Origin: Sulfurimonas aquatica
GTDB lineage: Bacteria; Campylobacterota; Campylobacteria; Campylobacterales; Sulfurimonadaceae
Assembly: GCF_017357825.1 (NCBI RefSeq)
Contig: NZ_CP046072.1
Location: 992,001-1,056,000 of the forward strand
DNA length: 64,000 bases
Reading direction: 5' to 3'
Positions 37,387 through 45,906 of this stretch are shown here, piece after piece. Below the pieces are notes generated by a model. That model ran no database searches and was not told the DNA's origin. It worked only from the letters and a program-made list of their open reading frames with translations. The translations under genes were made by a program, and so were the position numbers. Position 1 is the stretch's first letter, and each line of letters opens with the position of its first letter.

Positions 37387-38070
37387 ATGGAACTATGTGT
37401 AGCCTTAGATTTACCCACAAAAGAAGAAAACTTAGCGTTAATTGAAAAAATTAAAGATTACGATGTTTGGCTCAAAGTCGGACTTCGTACCTACATCCGT
37501 GATGGTGAAGATTTCCTAAAAGCCATTAAGCAAATAAATCCAGATTTTAAAATATTTTTAGACTTAAAACTTTATGACATACCAAACACTATGGCTGACG
37601 CTGCTGAGTCTATCATGGGTTTAGGTGTAGATATGTTCAATGTCCATGCAAGTGCTGGTAAACGCGCTATGCATACTGTAATGGAGCGTTTAAGTAGATA
37701 TGATAGTCGTCCTATTGTTTTAGCCGTTACAGCTCTTACATCTTTTAGTGAAGAAGAGTTTCAAGACGTTTATGAAAATAAGATAGCATCTAAGGCAGAT
37801 CAGTTTGCAAAAGACGCAATGGATAGTGGACTTGATGGCGTTGTATGTTCAGCTTATGAGTCTAATTCTATTAAAAATATAACTTCAAAAGAATTTATGA
37901 CTTTAACTCCAGGCATAAGACCGTTTGGTGAAGACTCAGGTGATCAAAAACGCGTGGCGGACGTTGCCTTTGCTAAAGAAGCTTTGGTTGACTTTATAGT
38001 AGTTGGTCGTCCCATATATAACGCAGAGAATCCTTCTGAAGTGGTAGAAAAAATTTTAAAACAGCTTTAA
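37387..38070 (+). CDS. pyrF: Orotidine-5'-phosphate decarboxylase
   Basis: The 227-residue TIM-barrel enzyme makes UMP from OMP in the last step of pyrimidine synthesis. The catalytic Asp-Lys-Asp array is visible in FLDLKLYDIPNTMADAA, and the phosphate-binding loop in TPGIRPFGEDSGDQKR and VVGRPIY. The start at ATG 37387 places MELCVALDLP at the N-terminus, which matches the family. Its stop overlaps the stop of the convergent LapG-like gene by 4 bp. Confidence 0.97.
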   Translation: MELCVALDLPTKEENLALIEKIKDYDVWLKVGLRTYIRDGEDFLKAIKQINPDFKIFLDLKLYDIPNTMADAAESIMGLGVDMFNVHASAGKRAMHTVMERLSRYDSRPIVLAVTALTSFSEEEFQDVYENKIASKADQFAKDAMDSGLDGVVCSAYESNSIKNITSKEFMTLTPGIRPFGEDSGDQKRVADVAFAKEALVDFIVVGRPIYNAENPSEVVEKILKQL

Positions 38071-38720
38071 AGGTTGTTTTTCACTTTTTCTTCTAGTTCT
38101 TCAAACTCTTTAGCCCTGTCTGCCACCTTAAGAAGATTCAAGTTCTTGGATAGCTTGAAGACTCCGGTAGAGTTTATGAAGTACTCTGCTTGTAAATCAT
38201 GGCGTTTATCTAAAGGAAGTATCTTAAAACTCAAATTATCTAAAATTAATGGAGAACTGCACTGTGTTTTAAAATAACTCAAAACCATATGGCTCCCACC
38301 TTTAAACTTCTCTTTTACAACAGTGATAAATAGCTTTTTGTCATCAAATCCAAGTTTTATAAGCGTGTAGTATTTAATAATCACATAATCTTCGCAATCC
38401 CCATAACCTACAGTTAAAAACTCTTTTGGAGTAGCCCAATTATTCTCTTTATTTGTAATGATATCATCGTATTGCGGGAGTAGTCTATTGAGATAGACAT
38501 TTACGGCTCTTAGTTGCTTCTCTTTAGAATAACTTGTAAAGAGTTTGATTTTTTTTGAGTAGTCGATTACTCTATTTTTAGCTATTTTACTCTTTTTTTG
38601 AATATGTGATATTTCTATATTAGTAAATGATGGGTATTCACTTGAGAATAAAATAGTACTAATTAGAAGTATAAATAAATTTTTAATAACTTTGCCTTTT
38701 ACTCTTTTGAGTATTGTCAC
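38067..38720 (-). CDS. LapG-like transglutaminase-fold cysteine protease (BTLCP)
   Basis: The 217-residue protein has an N-terminal hydrophobic signal sequence (about 12-26, ending SS) and a bacterial transglutaminase-like cysteine protease domain. The catalytic triad is visible: Cys in VGYGDCEDYVIIKYYTL, His in GGSHMVLSY and Asp in LILDNLSF. LapG-type periplasmic proteases cut surface adhesins under control of the c-di-GMP receptor LapD. No LapD-like or RTX adhesin gene is adjacent. The gene diverges from tRNA-Ser. Confidence 0.85.
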   Translation of the reverse strand: MTILKRVKGKVIKNLFILLISTILFSSEYPSFTNIEISHIQKKSKIAKNRVIDYSKKIKLFTSYSKEKQLRAVNVYLNRLLPQYDDIITNKENNWATPKEFLTVGYGDCEDYVIIKYYTLIKLGFDDKKLFITVVKEKFKGGSHMVLSYFKTQCSSPLILDNLSFKILPLDKRHDLQAEYFINSTGVFKLSKNLNLLKVADRAKEFEELEEKVKNNL

Positions 38721-38760
38721 ATTTCTTTTCTTGTTTTAAGCTAAGTATTATTAAATTACT

Positions 38761-38768
38761 ATTATAAT
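38761..38768. promoter_or_regulatory. Palindromic -10 element between LapG-like gene and tRNA-Ser
   Basis: ATTATAAT contains TATAAT on both strands: 38763-38768 on the plus strand, 15 bases before tRNA-Ser, and 38761-38766 on the minus strand, 41 bases before the LapG-like ATG. One AT-rich site could serve both directions. Confidence 0.45.
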
Positions 38769-38782
38769 CTCGTTCTTCAAAA

Positions 38783-38872
38783 GGACAAGTGGGTGAGCGG
38801 CTGAAACCACATCCCTGCTAAGGATGCGTATGGGTAACTGTACCGAGAGTTCGAATCTCTCCTTGTCCACCA
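38783..38872 (+). tRNA. tRNA-Ser (anticodon GCU)
   Basis: The acceptor arms GGACAAG (38783-38789) and CTTGTCC (38862-38868) pair fully and are followed by ACCA, so CCA is encoded. The anticodon loop CTGCTAA gives anticodon GCT at 38817-38819. A long variable arm (GCGTATGGGTAACTGTACC region) and TTCGAATC in the T-arm confirm a class II serine tRNA reading AGC/AGU. A -10 box lies 15 bases upstream. Confidence 0.97.
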
Positions 38873-38921
38873 CTTGAAGAAACTAACATAATCCATATAA
38901 ATTTAAATCATAACTAAATCA

Positions 38922-40490
38922 CTATTTTTCCAAGAGCAACTCTTTGATAAGTTTTATGCTTTTTTCACTATTTTGTTTTTGAAGCTGTTCAGTTAATATT
39001 TCCTCTCTCAAACTTTTATTATCTATAGTGGCAATTGTTTTTAATGCAAGATTTTTGACTTTGATACTGTTTGAATTTAATGAAGCTTGTATTTCATCTA
39101 AAAAATTTTTAGCTCCTGCATTTTGCATAGAGAGTAGTATGTTTTTTTCTTTTGACAGTGACGTTGCGCTGGCATACTCTGAACGTATGTAACTTACTAT
39201 AGCCTCTTTATTTTGTTCATCTTTTGCATACCTTGAAAGCGCTAACAACGAAGTGTCAGACTTGTCGTCATTTAATTCATCTCCTCTGGTGTCACTTATG
39301 CCAATAAGTGTCTCTATAGTTTGCACCGACGGTTTAGAAATGTCTCCTAAGGCTATAATAGAGCGGATTTTATTTATGTGTCTAGTTTTATCATCTACTG
39401 CAAGTTCATTTAGAAGATCTTCTGCTTCATCTGTATTTACTATAGGTAAAATTGCAATCATTCGCATGCTTGTTACGTCATCAGATTCTAAAATTATTTT
39501 TTTCAACTTGTGCGTTTCATTTGGAAAAGCTTTTATATACTGTTTGATATTTGTTAGAGTTGATTTTTCATCAATTTTTGTACTTAACTTTTCTAATGTT
39601 GTATGTGTCTGTATAAATTTTTTTTTAATATTATCATTTGATATTTTTTCAAATATATTAATGTCTTTTTGTTCTAGTAAAGTAAATTCGGCAAGAAGTG
39701 TTTTAATGTCTTTTTTTTCTTTATAGATTTTTAATGATTGGTCTATGCTTTGAGGAATCTTCTTAAGAAAGATAATATTTTTATTTTTTGCAAACCGATT
39801 TCCTTCTTCATCCAATAAAGTGATACTCTCAGATAGCTCTAAGCGTTTAAGCCAACTACCTTTAGCATCCACAGTAGCTTTTGTTATTGAATTAGTTACG
39901 TTAGCGCCATACTCTTTGCTAGGGTTTATAACTTGGGTATATCTACTTTTTTGTTTTTCTATGGAGTTAGAAATTTTTTTATAAAAAACGTCATAAACAC
40001 CTATTGAGTCTTTTTGCTCTATTTTATAACTTTGTTTATCCAAGTTAATTATTTCAAGAGAGTATATTAGTTGAAGTAATCCAGCAAAATTTTCAATTTT
40101 TCCTGGAAACTTAAAATCTAACACTTTACCATCTAAGCTATATTTTACTAAAAACATCGATTGGTAATAGGGCCTTAATAGATCTAATACATTTTTGTCG
40201 ACACCCACTCCCTCTAAATTAAATGAGGATAACTCAAATAGACTCCATATATAGTTTTCGCTTTTTTTCAAAATTCTCATATTTAAAAGTGCGTCAACTT
40301 TATACTTATATGAAATATCTGTTGGTATTAAATCACTCTTTAGTAGGATAGAATCCTGTGAAAAATTGAGCTCATATACAGAATCATTATCATATGTATA
40401 AGCATACAAATTACTTTTTGAGTTTGTAAAAAATAAATATAAGATAAGTATAGATATGAGACTTATGGCAAGTAAAAATATTTTTTTCAT
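38922..40490 (-). CDS. Vitellogenin-N-like plus helical-repeat secreted or anchored protein
   Basis: The roughly 522-residue protein has an N-terminal signal or anchor (MKKIFLLAISLISILILYLFF). A beta-rich region (about 30-250) includes YAYTYDNDSVYELNF, a segment LLRPYYQSMFLVKYSLDGKV and FPGKIENFAGLLQLIYSLEI, then a D-x-x-GVYDVFYKK. This pattern resembles the N-terminal domain of vitellogenin-type lipid-transfer proteins. The rest (about 280-520) is alpha-helical with HEAT-like repeats (e.g. IRSIIALGDISKPSVQTIETL). I chose the ATG at 40490, 4 bp after the upstream stop; an ATG at 40514 overlaps that gene. Function is unknown and the family link is by pattern only. Confidence 0.5.
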   Translation of the reverse strand: MKKIFLLAISLISILILYLFFTNSKSNLYAYTYDNDSVYELNFSQDSILLKSDLIPTDISYKYKVDALLNMRILKKSENYIWSLFELSSFNLEGVGVDKNVLDLLRPYYQSMFLVKYSLDGKVLDFKFPGKIENFAGLLQLIYSLEIINLDKQSYKIEQKDSIGVYDVFYKKISNSIEKQKSRYTQVINPSKEYGANVTNSITKATVDAKGSWLKRLELSESITLLDEEGNRFAKNKNIIFLKKIPQSIDQSLKIYKEKKDIKTLLAEFTLLEQKDINIFEKISNDNIKKKFIQTHTTLEKLSTKIDEKSTLTNIKQYIKAFPNETHKLKKIILESDDVTSMRMIAILPIVNTDEAEDLLNELAVDDKTRHINKIRSIIALGDISKPSVQTIETLIGISDTRGDELNDDKSDTSLLALSRYAKDEQNKEAIVSYIRSEYASATSLSKEKNILLSMQNAGAKNFLDEIQASLNSNSIKVKNLALKTIATIDNKSLREEILTEQLQKQNSEKSIKLIKELLLEK

Positions 40491-40494
40491 TAGC

Positions 40495-42726
40495 TTACTC
40501 ACAATTATCAGCAATTGGAATAGAGAAAAGCGTTTGAGATTTATCTAATATTTTTGACGTATATTTTCCTCCACTCCAGTTAGCAAAATCTTTTCTTCTT
40601 GTTCTATTTTTCCAATTTGTCTCTGTTGGTTCTGAAAATTTATATGGACCATAGTAGTTTGCATATGCGTATATTTTGCCATTTAACGTATTGATATAGT
40701 TGGTTATATTCTCATGCAATCTACCATCTATACCAACTATATAGTCCCCTTCATCAACCAATACAAGTGAGCCGGTTATAGTGTTTGTAAATCTTTCAGA
40801 TAGAAGCCATAACTCTCCTCCAATGCCTGCGCTATAGTCCACATCTACAGTACAACAGCTAATAGCGGCACCGACTCCAGCCTCTAAATAAGCACCTATA
40901 TAAGCATTTGGCTCAATCATTGCAGTAATAGAAGTCATCCCGTCAAGCCCAATTGAAGCATCAAATCCTATTCGTGCTTCTGCGCCAGCTCTAACGACTA
41001 CAGGAATTATGGAAAACATGATAGTCTGTTCCCTTTCTATGTTTTTTCCAACTCTCATACTCTGATCTAAACTTACTAAAGAAATATTTGTTGTAGATGA
41101 AGTTTGATACGTTTTTAGTTTCTCTTTCGTTGCCTTGTAAGCTTTTTGTTTTAAAAGAGTTGCTCTTGAAGTGACAGTGGAAGTCGTTGTATTACTATCT
41201 GTGCTTGTGTTTGTATCTGTTGTATTTACGTCACGAATTGAAGTCTTAGGTAATAATTTTTCTTCTTCAACGCTTAGTGTGACAATAGGGGTAGTCAATC
41301 CGCTCACTTGCGCTAATGAGTTACTTTTTGAGTAAAAATTATTTCCTAATGATGAAAGCTCGATGTCGTAGCCTGTATCTTCAAAGGAGCCTGGCTCTAA
41401 ATCGGCTGTAGCTTTAACTCTTAAAATTCTAAATTTTGTATCAGAGAATCTCCTGACTCTGATTGAAGCGTAAGTTTTTGCATGTAAACCACTCACGTCT
41501 AAATATGCTCGTCCTAGAAGGTAGGCACCTGCTCCAAATCTTCTTCCGTATTTATATTTTTCATAAGTTTTTTCATAATTTAATTTTTTTAATCCACATT
41601 CTGAGTCTGCTGATGACGCAAGTCTCGCTGCAGATGGTTGATAACTTGGAGATAGATTCTGTGACTGGTATATACTTGCTATTGAGTTAACCAACTCTTG
41701 AGATAAAGTTATATTAAAAGGGCTAGAAGTTTTATTGTTTTGGGTGTTTAAAACTCCCTCATCATCAGATGATATTTCAATATTTATTTTTCCCTCTATT
41801 GTGTTTCCAACAAAGATGTTTACATTTTTAATTATATCATCTACTAATTTTTTTAAGTCTTGACTGCTTAGAGCTAATTGCAGATCTATATCTTTTTCTT
41901 CATTAGCTTCTATATCACCTATATTCACTTCTTCTAAAAACGTATAGTTGATGTCTAGCGACTTTGTATCGTTATCTTCCGAGTCAAATGTTAGTGAGCT
42001 ATTATTTTCATTTATGGTTAATATAGGAACATCAATACATTTTCCATAAAGTTCAACACATGCTTTTATTTTAACATTTGAAGCACTCTTTATATTTGAC
42101 CTCACTTTTATTGTCGCACTGGCATATAGTGGTTCATCAAGAGCATAGAGTGTAAGACCAGCGTCAATAAGGGCATTTAGATTATCGGTAGAATTGATTT
42201 CACTTGAGAGTATAGTATCATTTTCTCCATCAGTTCCACCATGTTCTAAATCTAATGTAAAAGAGACTAACTCAAGCTCAGGCTTATTGTCATCCTCAAC
42301 AATCTCAAAACTATTTGTTGAGTATGTGCCTATCACTTTTTGGCTATTACAAACTTCTATGTTTAACTTATAGGTGCTTAAGTTTATGTCTTCTGGAACT
42401 GTAAAGTCATATAAATACTTGTTTGTTCCTTCTTTAATTTCAGCTAAAGATTCAGAATGAAACCATACAGTTGAATTGTTTTTATTTAAATCCTCTAAAG
42501 CAAAAAATAAAAAGATAGCTGAATCATTGTTATCTAAAGAGTAATTAGATGATGAATACAAATCTAACTCTACGCTTTGAATAGTACTTTTATACATTAA
42601 ACTAGAAGATAATTTAGAACCCAATATGTCAAAATCATCATGAGAAGTTTGATTTGTACCTCCATCTGTAGTACAACCTGTAATTATTAAAATTACAAAA
42701 AAATATAAGAATAATTTTATTAACAT
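40495..42726 (-). CDS. Large lipoprotein, unknown function
   Basis: The 743-residue lipoprotein has the signal peptide MLIKLFLYFFVILIITGC with Cys18 as the lipid site. The ATG at 42726 has a strong AAAGGAG 7-8 bases upstream and is preferred to one 9 codons earlier. The N-terminal half is beta-rich and Ser/Asn/Asp-rich with Ig-like spacing (about 50-400). A short Thr/Ser/Asn-rich linker follows (about 515-530, NTTDTNTSTDSNTTTS). The C-terminal part is Gly/Ala-rich and beta-strand-like (EAGVGAAISCC, with a Cys-Cys pair). It forms a two-gene operon with the vitellogenin-like gene. No family is recognised. Confidence 0.6.
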   Translation of the reverse strand: MLIKLFLYFFVILIITGCTTDGGTNQTSHDDFDILGSKLSSSLMYKSTIQSVELDLYSSSNYSLDNNDSAIFLFFALEDLNKNNSTVWFHSESLAEIKEGTNKYLYDFTVPEDINLSTYKLNIEVCNSQKVIGTYSTNSFEIVEDDNKPELELVSFTLDLEHGGTDGENDTILSSEINSTDNLNALIDAGLTLYALDEPLYASATIKVRSNIKSASNVKIKACVELYGKCIDVPILTINENNSSLTFDSEDNDTKSLDINYTFLEEVNIGDIEANEEKDIDLQLALSSQDLKKLVDDIIKNVNIFVGNTIEGKINIEISSDDEGVLNTQNNKTSSPFNITLSQELVNSIASIYQSQNLSPSYQPSAARLASSADSECGLKKLNYEKTYEKYKYGRRFGAGAYLLGRAYLDVSGLHAKTYASIRVRRFSDTKFRILRVKATADLEPGSFEDTGYDIELSSLGNNFYSKSNSLAQVSGLTTPIVTLSVEEEKLLPKTSIRDVNTTDTNTSTDSNTTTSTVTSRATLLKQKAYKATKEKLKTYQTSSTTNISLVSLDQSMRVGKNIEREQTIMFSIIPVVVRAGAEARIGFDASIGLDGMTSITAMIEPNAYIGAYLEAGVGAAISCCTVDVDYSAGIGGELWLLSERFTNTITGSLVLVDEGDYIVGIDGRLHENITNYINTLNGKIYAYANYYGPYKFSEPTETNWKNRTRRKDFANWSGGKYTSKILDKSQTLFSIPIADNCE

Positions 42727-42887
42727 CTGAAACTCCTTTACCCTATATACCAATATTATAAAAATAATTAGGTTATATAATTATTAATCAGTAACTATTT
42801 TTGTAAGATTTTTTCAATTTAGAAGTCTACAAAATAAATTCATTTGTTCGATATATCAGTATAACTCTATAGATAAAAGGATTTATC

Positions 42888-43037
42888 ATGTTAATATACA
42901 TCGACGACAGGGAAGACGAAGAGTTTGACGATTATGATTATGAAAATGGGCAGCCAGGTGGTACTTATGGGTATGATTATGGTGAGGAAGAGGTATTAGA
43001 AGATTATTCAAATGAAACTGAGAACTGTTTCGATTAG
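42888..43037 (+). CDS. Very acidic 49-residue protein
   Basis: A short open frame has a good AAAGGA 7 bases before the ATG. It encodes a highly acidic protein (about 20 Asp/Glu in 49 residues) with Asp-Tyr and Gly-Tyr spacing (DDYDYENGQPGGTYGYDYGE) and one Cys near the end. No hydrophobic segment is present. It is flanked by 161 bp upstream and 60 bp downstream, in a region that otherwise has no gene. Codon use is like the neighbours. Function is unknown. Confidence 0.55.
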   Translation: MLIYIDDREDEEFDDYDYENGQPGGTYGYDYGEEEVLEDYSNETENCFD

Positions 43038-43066
43038 GATTATACACTTCTTTAGTATTATATAGA

Positions 43067-43072
43067 TATAAT
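43067..43072 (+). promoter_or_regulatory. Putative -10 box for the Sel1-repeat gene
   Basis: GATATAAT lies 25 bases before the TTG start of the Sel1-repeat gene. Confidence 0.45.
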
Positions 43073-43097
43073 TCTCACAAAAAAATGAGGATCAAAA

Positions 43098-43622
43098 TTG
43101 AAAAAAACGTTAATGATAGTAGCTCTTTTAGTAGGTCTAAATCTAGAAGCAAATATGGTAGAAGATGGAATAACGGCGTCTAAAAGTGGAAATCATAAAA
43201 AAGCGCTAGAGCTTTTTGAAAAAGCTTGTGAAAATGATAACGCTATGGGATGTAACTACGCAGCGCAGGCTTACAACGTAGGTAGAGTGGTACAAAGAGA
43301 TTTGGATAAGGCTGTAGTCCTCTTTACTAAGAGTTGTGACAAAGGTCTTATGGACGCTTGTATGGTACTTGGTAGAAACTACTACATCGGCCAAGGCGTA
43401 AAAAAAGATATCGTAAAGGCGAGAGAGTTACTTGTTCATGCATGTGATGGCGGCATCTCTGACGCATGTTTTAAATCTGGCCTTATTTATGAACTAGGAC
43501 AAGGCGTAGCACAAGATTTAACTAAGGCAAAAAGCTTTTATAAAAAATCTTGTGAACTTGGTGAGAGTGATAATGACGCTTGTAAGTTTCATAAGCAACT
43601 TACTCATGCTGGCGTAAAGTAG
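43098..43622 (+). CDS. Cysteine-paired Sel1-like repeat protein (HcpA type)
   Basis: The 174-residue protein starts at TTG 43098 with GAGGATC upstream and has a signal peptide ending near NLEA (about 18). It then carries about four Sel1-like/TPR-type repeats (about 25-165). Most repeats hold a Cys pair spaced about 8-10 residues, for example ACENDNAMGC, SCDKGLMDAC and ACDGGISDAC, as in the disulphide-bridged Helicobacter cysteine-rich proteins. It is expected in the periplasm or outside the cell. It precedes a DUF481 gene by 16 bp, probably as an operon. Confidence 0.88.
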   Translation: MKKTLMIVALLVGLNLEANMVEDGITASKSGNHKKALELFEKACENDNAMGCNYAAQAYNVGRVVQRDLDKAVVLFTKSCDKGLMDACMVLGRNYYIGQGVKKDIVKARELLVHACDGGISDACFKSGLIYELGQGVAQDLTKAKSFYKKSCELGESDNDACKFHKQLTHAGVK

Positions 43623-43638
43623 TTTTTAGAGTTTAACA

Positions 43639-44397
43639 ATGATAAAATTTTTTATATTTTTAGTATTAATTACAACACACACTTTATATGCGCTAGTAGC
43701 AATTGCTCCCGTTGATATTGGAGCTAAAGAAGGTTTAAGTGGTAAGGTCGAAGCTGGATTTGAGACTAAACGCGGAAACACAGATAAAGATAATTATCAA
43801 GCCTCTTTAAGACTCCTATATGATGAAGGTCAAGAGTATGTAGCTTGGGGAGAGATCTCTTTAGAATATGGTCAGTCTAATGCACGTAAAGATACAAATA
43901 AGGCCTTCTCTCACGCTCGATACATACATGCATTATTAGATAGAAAAGATTTAGTATATGAGCTATTTACACAGCTGGAATCTGATGAGTTTAGGAAGAT
44001 ACATAGTAGACTTCTACTCGGTGCTGGTATTAGATATAGGTTCTTCAACAATACCACGAAAGGAAAAGGCTACTTTGGACTTTCAGCTTTTCACGAGTAT
44101 ATTGACTATACAAATAGTAACCTAAACCCTTTAGAAAATAATCAGCGTTTAAATAGTTATATAGCCTATAGTGTTAATTTCTCACAAAGTTCTAAATTTT
44201 CAGCATCGATATATTATCAACCAAAAGTGCATGATTTTAAAGACTATATACAAACAAATAGCATTGAGTTAAACTTTAAAATCTATAAACAACTACTATT
44301 AAAGTTAAGCACTATTTATAATATTGATACAAAACCGCCAAGTGGCGTTAAAGAGGTTGATTTTACGCAAAGAGTTACTTTTATATATGACTTTTAA
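43639..44397 (+). CDS. DUF481 outer-membrane protein
   Basis: The 252-residue protein has a signal peptide ending near LYALVA (about 19). LSGKVEAGFETKRGNTDKDNYQASLRL is the start typical of the DUF481/YdiY salt-induced barrel family. Alternating strands run to a terminal ...RVTFIYDF with a final Phe, the usual outer-membrane assembly signal. It follows the Sel1-like protein by 16 bp. The function of the family is unknown. Confidence 0.8.
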   Translation: MIKFFIFLVLITTHTLYALVAIAPVDIGAKEGLSGKVEAGFETKRGNTDKDNYQASLRLLYDEGQEYVAWGEISLEYGQSNARKDTNKAFSHARYIHALLDRKDLVYELFTQLESDEFRKIHSRLLLGAGIRYRFFNNTTKGKGYFGLSAFHEYIDYTNSNLNPLENNQRLNSYIAYSVNFSQSSKFSASIYYQPKVHDFKDYIQTNSIELNFKIYKQLLLKLSTIYNIDTKPPSGVKEVDFTQRVTFIYDF

Positions 44398-44448
44398 TGT
44401 TTTTGGCATAAGCGCTTAACATAGTCTTTTATTTACAAGGAGTTTTAA

Positions 44449-45252
44449 ATGAGAAATATTTATCTAATAATTGCAAAACAGATTGTAGATGAAGCTGGAA
44501 GAATTATAAGAGAAGCTAGAGAGACAAATACTTTTAGTTTTAAATTTAAACAAGATGATACCCCTATAACTAATATTGACCAGCAAGTACAAGATTATAT
44601 GACTAAACGCTTAAAAGATAATTTTGACATTCAAGTTATGGGTGAAGAAAATTGTGAAGAGATTGATGAGTCAAAACCTTACTGGGCGATAGACCCAATA
44701 GATGGAACTTGGGCTTTTATAACCCATGAAAACACATCTGCCATCAATCTCTCTTTAATCGAAAATAACGAAGTTGTCATTGGGATAGTTTATAATCCTT
44801 TTACAAATGAGTTTTTTCAAACAGAAAAAGGTGAAAAGTCTTACATAAGAATGCTAATGCTTCCTTTAAGAGAAAATAAAACTGTAGCGGTAGTTAATTT
44901 TAAGCCAGAACGTTCTCACCCAATAGTTAAGAGTCTTAATCAACTTTTTAAAGAGAATAAGATTAAAAAATTAACTTCAATTGGTGGATCGATTACTTAT
45001 TCAATGTGTATGGTGGCTAAGGGCGCGTTTAGTAATTATATAGCTTATTTTAACTCAAACGCAAGCCCATGGGACCTCTCAGCCGCATATCTAATTATCA
45101 AAAATAGTGGAGGGTACGTAACTGATTTAGATGGAGTGGAAATAGACCCAATCCACCATAAAGGTTATATCATAGCAAGCGCAAACGCAGACGCTAGGAA
45201 TGACTTTTTAGCGATGATTAATCCGCTTTTGGCAAACCAAACTTCTGAGTAA
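44449..45252 (+). CDS. cysQ: Inositol-monophosphatase-family phosphatase, CysQ-like
   Basis: The 267-residue Mg-dependent phosphatase shows the metal-binding GEENCEE, DPIDGTWAF (D-x-I-DGT) and SPWDLSAAYLI motifs. The sequence fits CysQ, the 3'(2'),5'-bisphosphate nucleotidase that removes pAp made in sulfate assimilation, but inositol or fructose bisphosphate activity cannot be excluded. AAGGAG precedes the ATG. It ends with a 35-bp overlap of the convergent ThiF-like gene. Confidence 0.85.
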   Translation: MRNIYLIIAKQIVDEAGRIIREARETNTFSFKFKQDDTPITNIDQQVQDYMTKRLKDNFDIQVMGEENCEEIDESKPYWAIDPIDGTWAFITHENTSAINLSLIENNEVVIGIVYNPFTNEFFQTEKGEKSYIRMLMLPLRENKTVAVVNFKPERSHPIVKSLNQLFKENKIKKLTSIGGSITYSMCMVAKGAFSNYIAYFNSNASPWDLSAAYLIIKNSGGYVTDLDGVEIDPIHHKGYIIASANADARNDFLAMINPLLANQTSE

Positions 45253-45892
45253 TAAGTTCACCGTCTTCATTAAAAAATAGATAGTAAAGAGTGTCTTTTT
45301 TTACGCTAAGACCCGCTAAATAACGCAGAGCTAAATTTGCTTGTAGTGATGCTATGTGCATAACAATTGGAGCGGCAATTCCTGCTGGAGTTTTTTTGAT
45401 GATTTTAAAAGCGTCATTAAATGATGAGTTTTCTATAAACGCCACTTGACCATGCCAAGCTTCAACGCTTCCATATAGCCATGGCATATTGATACTTTTT
45501 GCATAAGCGTTAATATCTCCACGAGTTGGCAGATTATCCGTTGCATCTATAATAAGGTCTACTTCTATCCCTTTTTTAGTCCACTCAATAAAATTACAAT
45601 TATGCGCAATTGCTTTTGCATATGGGCATCTTTGCTCGATGAGCTGAGAATTAATTAAAGCTTTATTTTCCCCTTCATCACCAACTTTAAAAGCTATCTG
45701 TCTATGAATATTATGTAGACTGACTTCATCAAAGTCAATCATATGAATCTCACCTATTCCAGTTGACCCAAGAGCAAACGCCAGAGATGAACCTAAACCA
45801 CCCGAACCTACAATGGCGATTTTTTTATCTTGAAGAAGTAGTTGTGTTTCTTCTCCCCATAGTTGTACTTGACGGTGAAAATATTGCATCAT
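45218..45892 (-). CDS. ThiF/MoeB/HesA-family adenylyltransferase
   Basis: The 224-residue E1-like protein carries the nucleotide-binding GSGGLGSSLAFALGSTG and the catalytic ring around DFDEVSLHNIHRQIAF and DATDNLPTR. It would adenylate the C-terminus of a small sulfur-carrier protein such as ThiS or MoaD. Compared with typical MoeB/ThiF it lacks the two zinc CxxC pairs and the usual active Cys, so it is the short form. It follows a C-N-hydrolase homologue and xseB in an operon. Which carrier it uses is not visible. Confidence 0.85.
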   Translation of the reverse strand: MMQYFHRQVQLWGEETQLLLQDKKIAIVGSGGLGSSLAFALGSTGIGEIHMIDFDEVSLHNIHRQIAFKVGDEGENKALINSQLIEQRCPYAKAIAHNCNFIEWTKKGIEVDLIIDATDNLPTRGDINAYAKSINMPWLYGSVEAWHGQVAFIENSSFNDAFKIIKKTPAGIAAPIVMHIASLQANLALRYLAGLSVKKDTLYYLFFNEDGELITQKFGLPKAD

Positions 45893-45906
45893 GATTTATT
45901 CCTTAT

